In this document: positions 5,377 through 5,555 of the stretch, piece by piece
Numbering within the stretch: the stretch's first letter is position 1
Layout: every line of letters begins with the position of its first letter
Source: Halobacteria archaeon
Lineage (GTDB): Bacteria > Pseudomonadota > Gammaproteobacteria > UBA9214
DNA: 5,555 nt
Direction: 5' to 3'
Assembly (NCBI GenBank): GCA_013041945.1
Contig: JABDRC010000122.1
Coordinates: 1-5,555, forward strand
The notes under the pieces: generated by a model
What the model was told of the DNA's origin: nothing
What the model saw: only the letters and a program-made list of their open reading frames with translations
Database searches by the model: none
Program-made: the position numbers and the translations under genes

Positions 5377-5555
5377 ATGGACCCGGTCTCACAGGCATTT
5401 GCAGGCGCGACGTTTTCCCAGTCCCTGACACGCATAACCACCGGCCAGAAACCGGCCTTCATTGCCGGTGCATTGTCCGGCATGGCCGCCGATCTCGACG
5501 TCCTGATTAATTCCGATCGCGATCCTCTGCTGTTTCTGGAATTCCACCGCCAGTT
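5377..5555 (+). CDS. YdjM-family membrane-associated metal-dependent hydrolase, 5' part
   Basis: The first 59 codons are present and the gene runs off the window edge. It starts MDPVSQAFAGATFSQSL and includes GALSGMAADLDVLI and DPLLFLEFHRQ. This matches the N-terminus of the YdjM/DUF457 family (PF04307), whose members typically begin MDPvsQa, carry an APDLDvl-like motif and continue HRxxTHS. The conserved Asp in DLD and the His at residue 57 are candidate metal ligands. Family members are inner-membrane proteins with several helices, mostly beyond the part seen here; the substrate is unknown. AAGG at 5362-5365 is a modest ribosome binding site, 11 bases before the ATG. The 22-bp gap after the reductase gene suggests cotranscription. 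Confidence 0.85.
   Translation, partial: MDPVSQAFAGATFSQSLTRITTGQKPAFIAGALSGMAADLDVLINSDRDPLLFLEFHRQ

Overview
This window looks like a piece of a GC-rich gammaproteobacterial chromosome. The evidence is the close match of the first protein to E. coli oligopeptidase A along its length, the ExoIII and YdjM-type sequences, and the compact housekeeping layout. I cannot assign a genus; an environmental lineage of the Chromatiales type is only a guess. All genes except one share GC-rich codon use.

Layout: (1) 1-103 is upstream sequence with a possible heat-shock (sigma-32-like) promoter. (2) 104-2143 (+) encodes prlC/opdA, the cytosolic M3 zinc oligopeptidase A. (3) 2151-2611 is a 461-bp AT-rich cassette bounded by a perfect 23-bp inverted repeat. 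It carries one small gene (2214-2579, +) for a GxxExxY protein with a PD-(D/E)XK nuclease-like core, plus its own TATAAT box and a strong Shine-Dalgarno. (4) 2624-3391 (+, GTG start) encodes exodeoxyribonuclease III. (5) 3381-4262 (-) encodes an atypical NAD(P)-binding SDR/epimerase-like protein whose 3' end overlaps xth by 11 bp. (6) 4263-4310 is a 48-bp divergent spacer. (7) 4311-5354 (+) encodes a flavin reductase with an N-terminal [2Fe-2S] domain, of the kind often annotated as CDP-6-deoxy-glucoseen reductase. (8) 5377-5555 (+) is the 5' end of a YdjM-family membrane-associated metal-dependent hydrolase, cut by the window edge and probably cotranscribed with the reductase.

The genes do not form one obvious pathway: they are peptide turnover, DNA repair, an orphan SDR, an orphan electron-transfer reductase and a membrane hydrolase. 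The part most worth attention is the inverted-repeat cassette. It sits exactly in the prlC-xth gap, starting 7 bp after the prlC stop and ending 12 bp before the xth start. It differs from its surroundings in base composition, is flanked by a repeat with an internal 9-bp periodicity, and has complete expression signals but no transposase. It looks like a small mobile or once-mobile unit carrying a putative nuclease-fold protein of unknown function.
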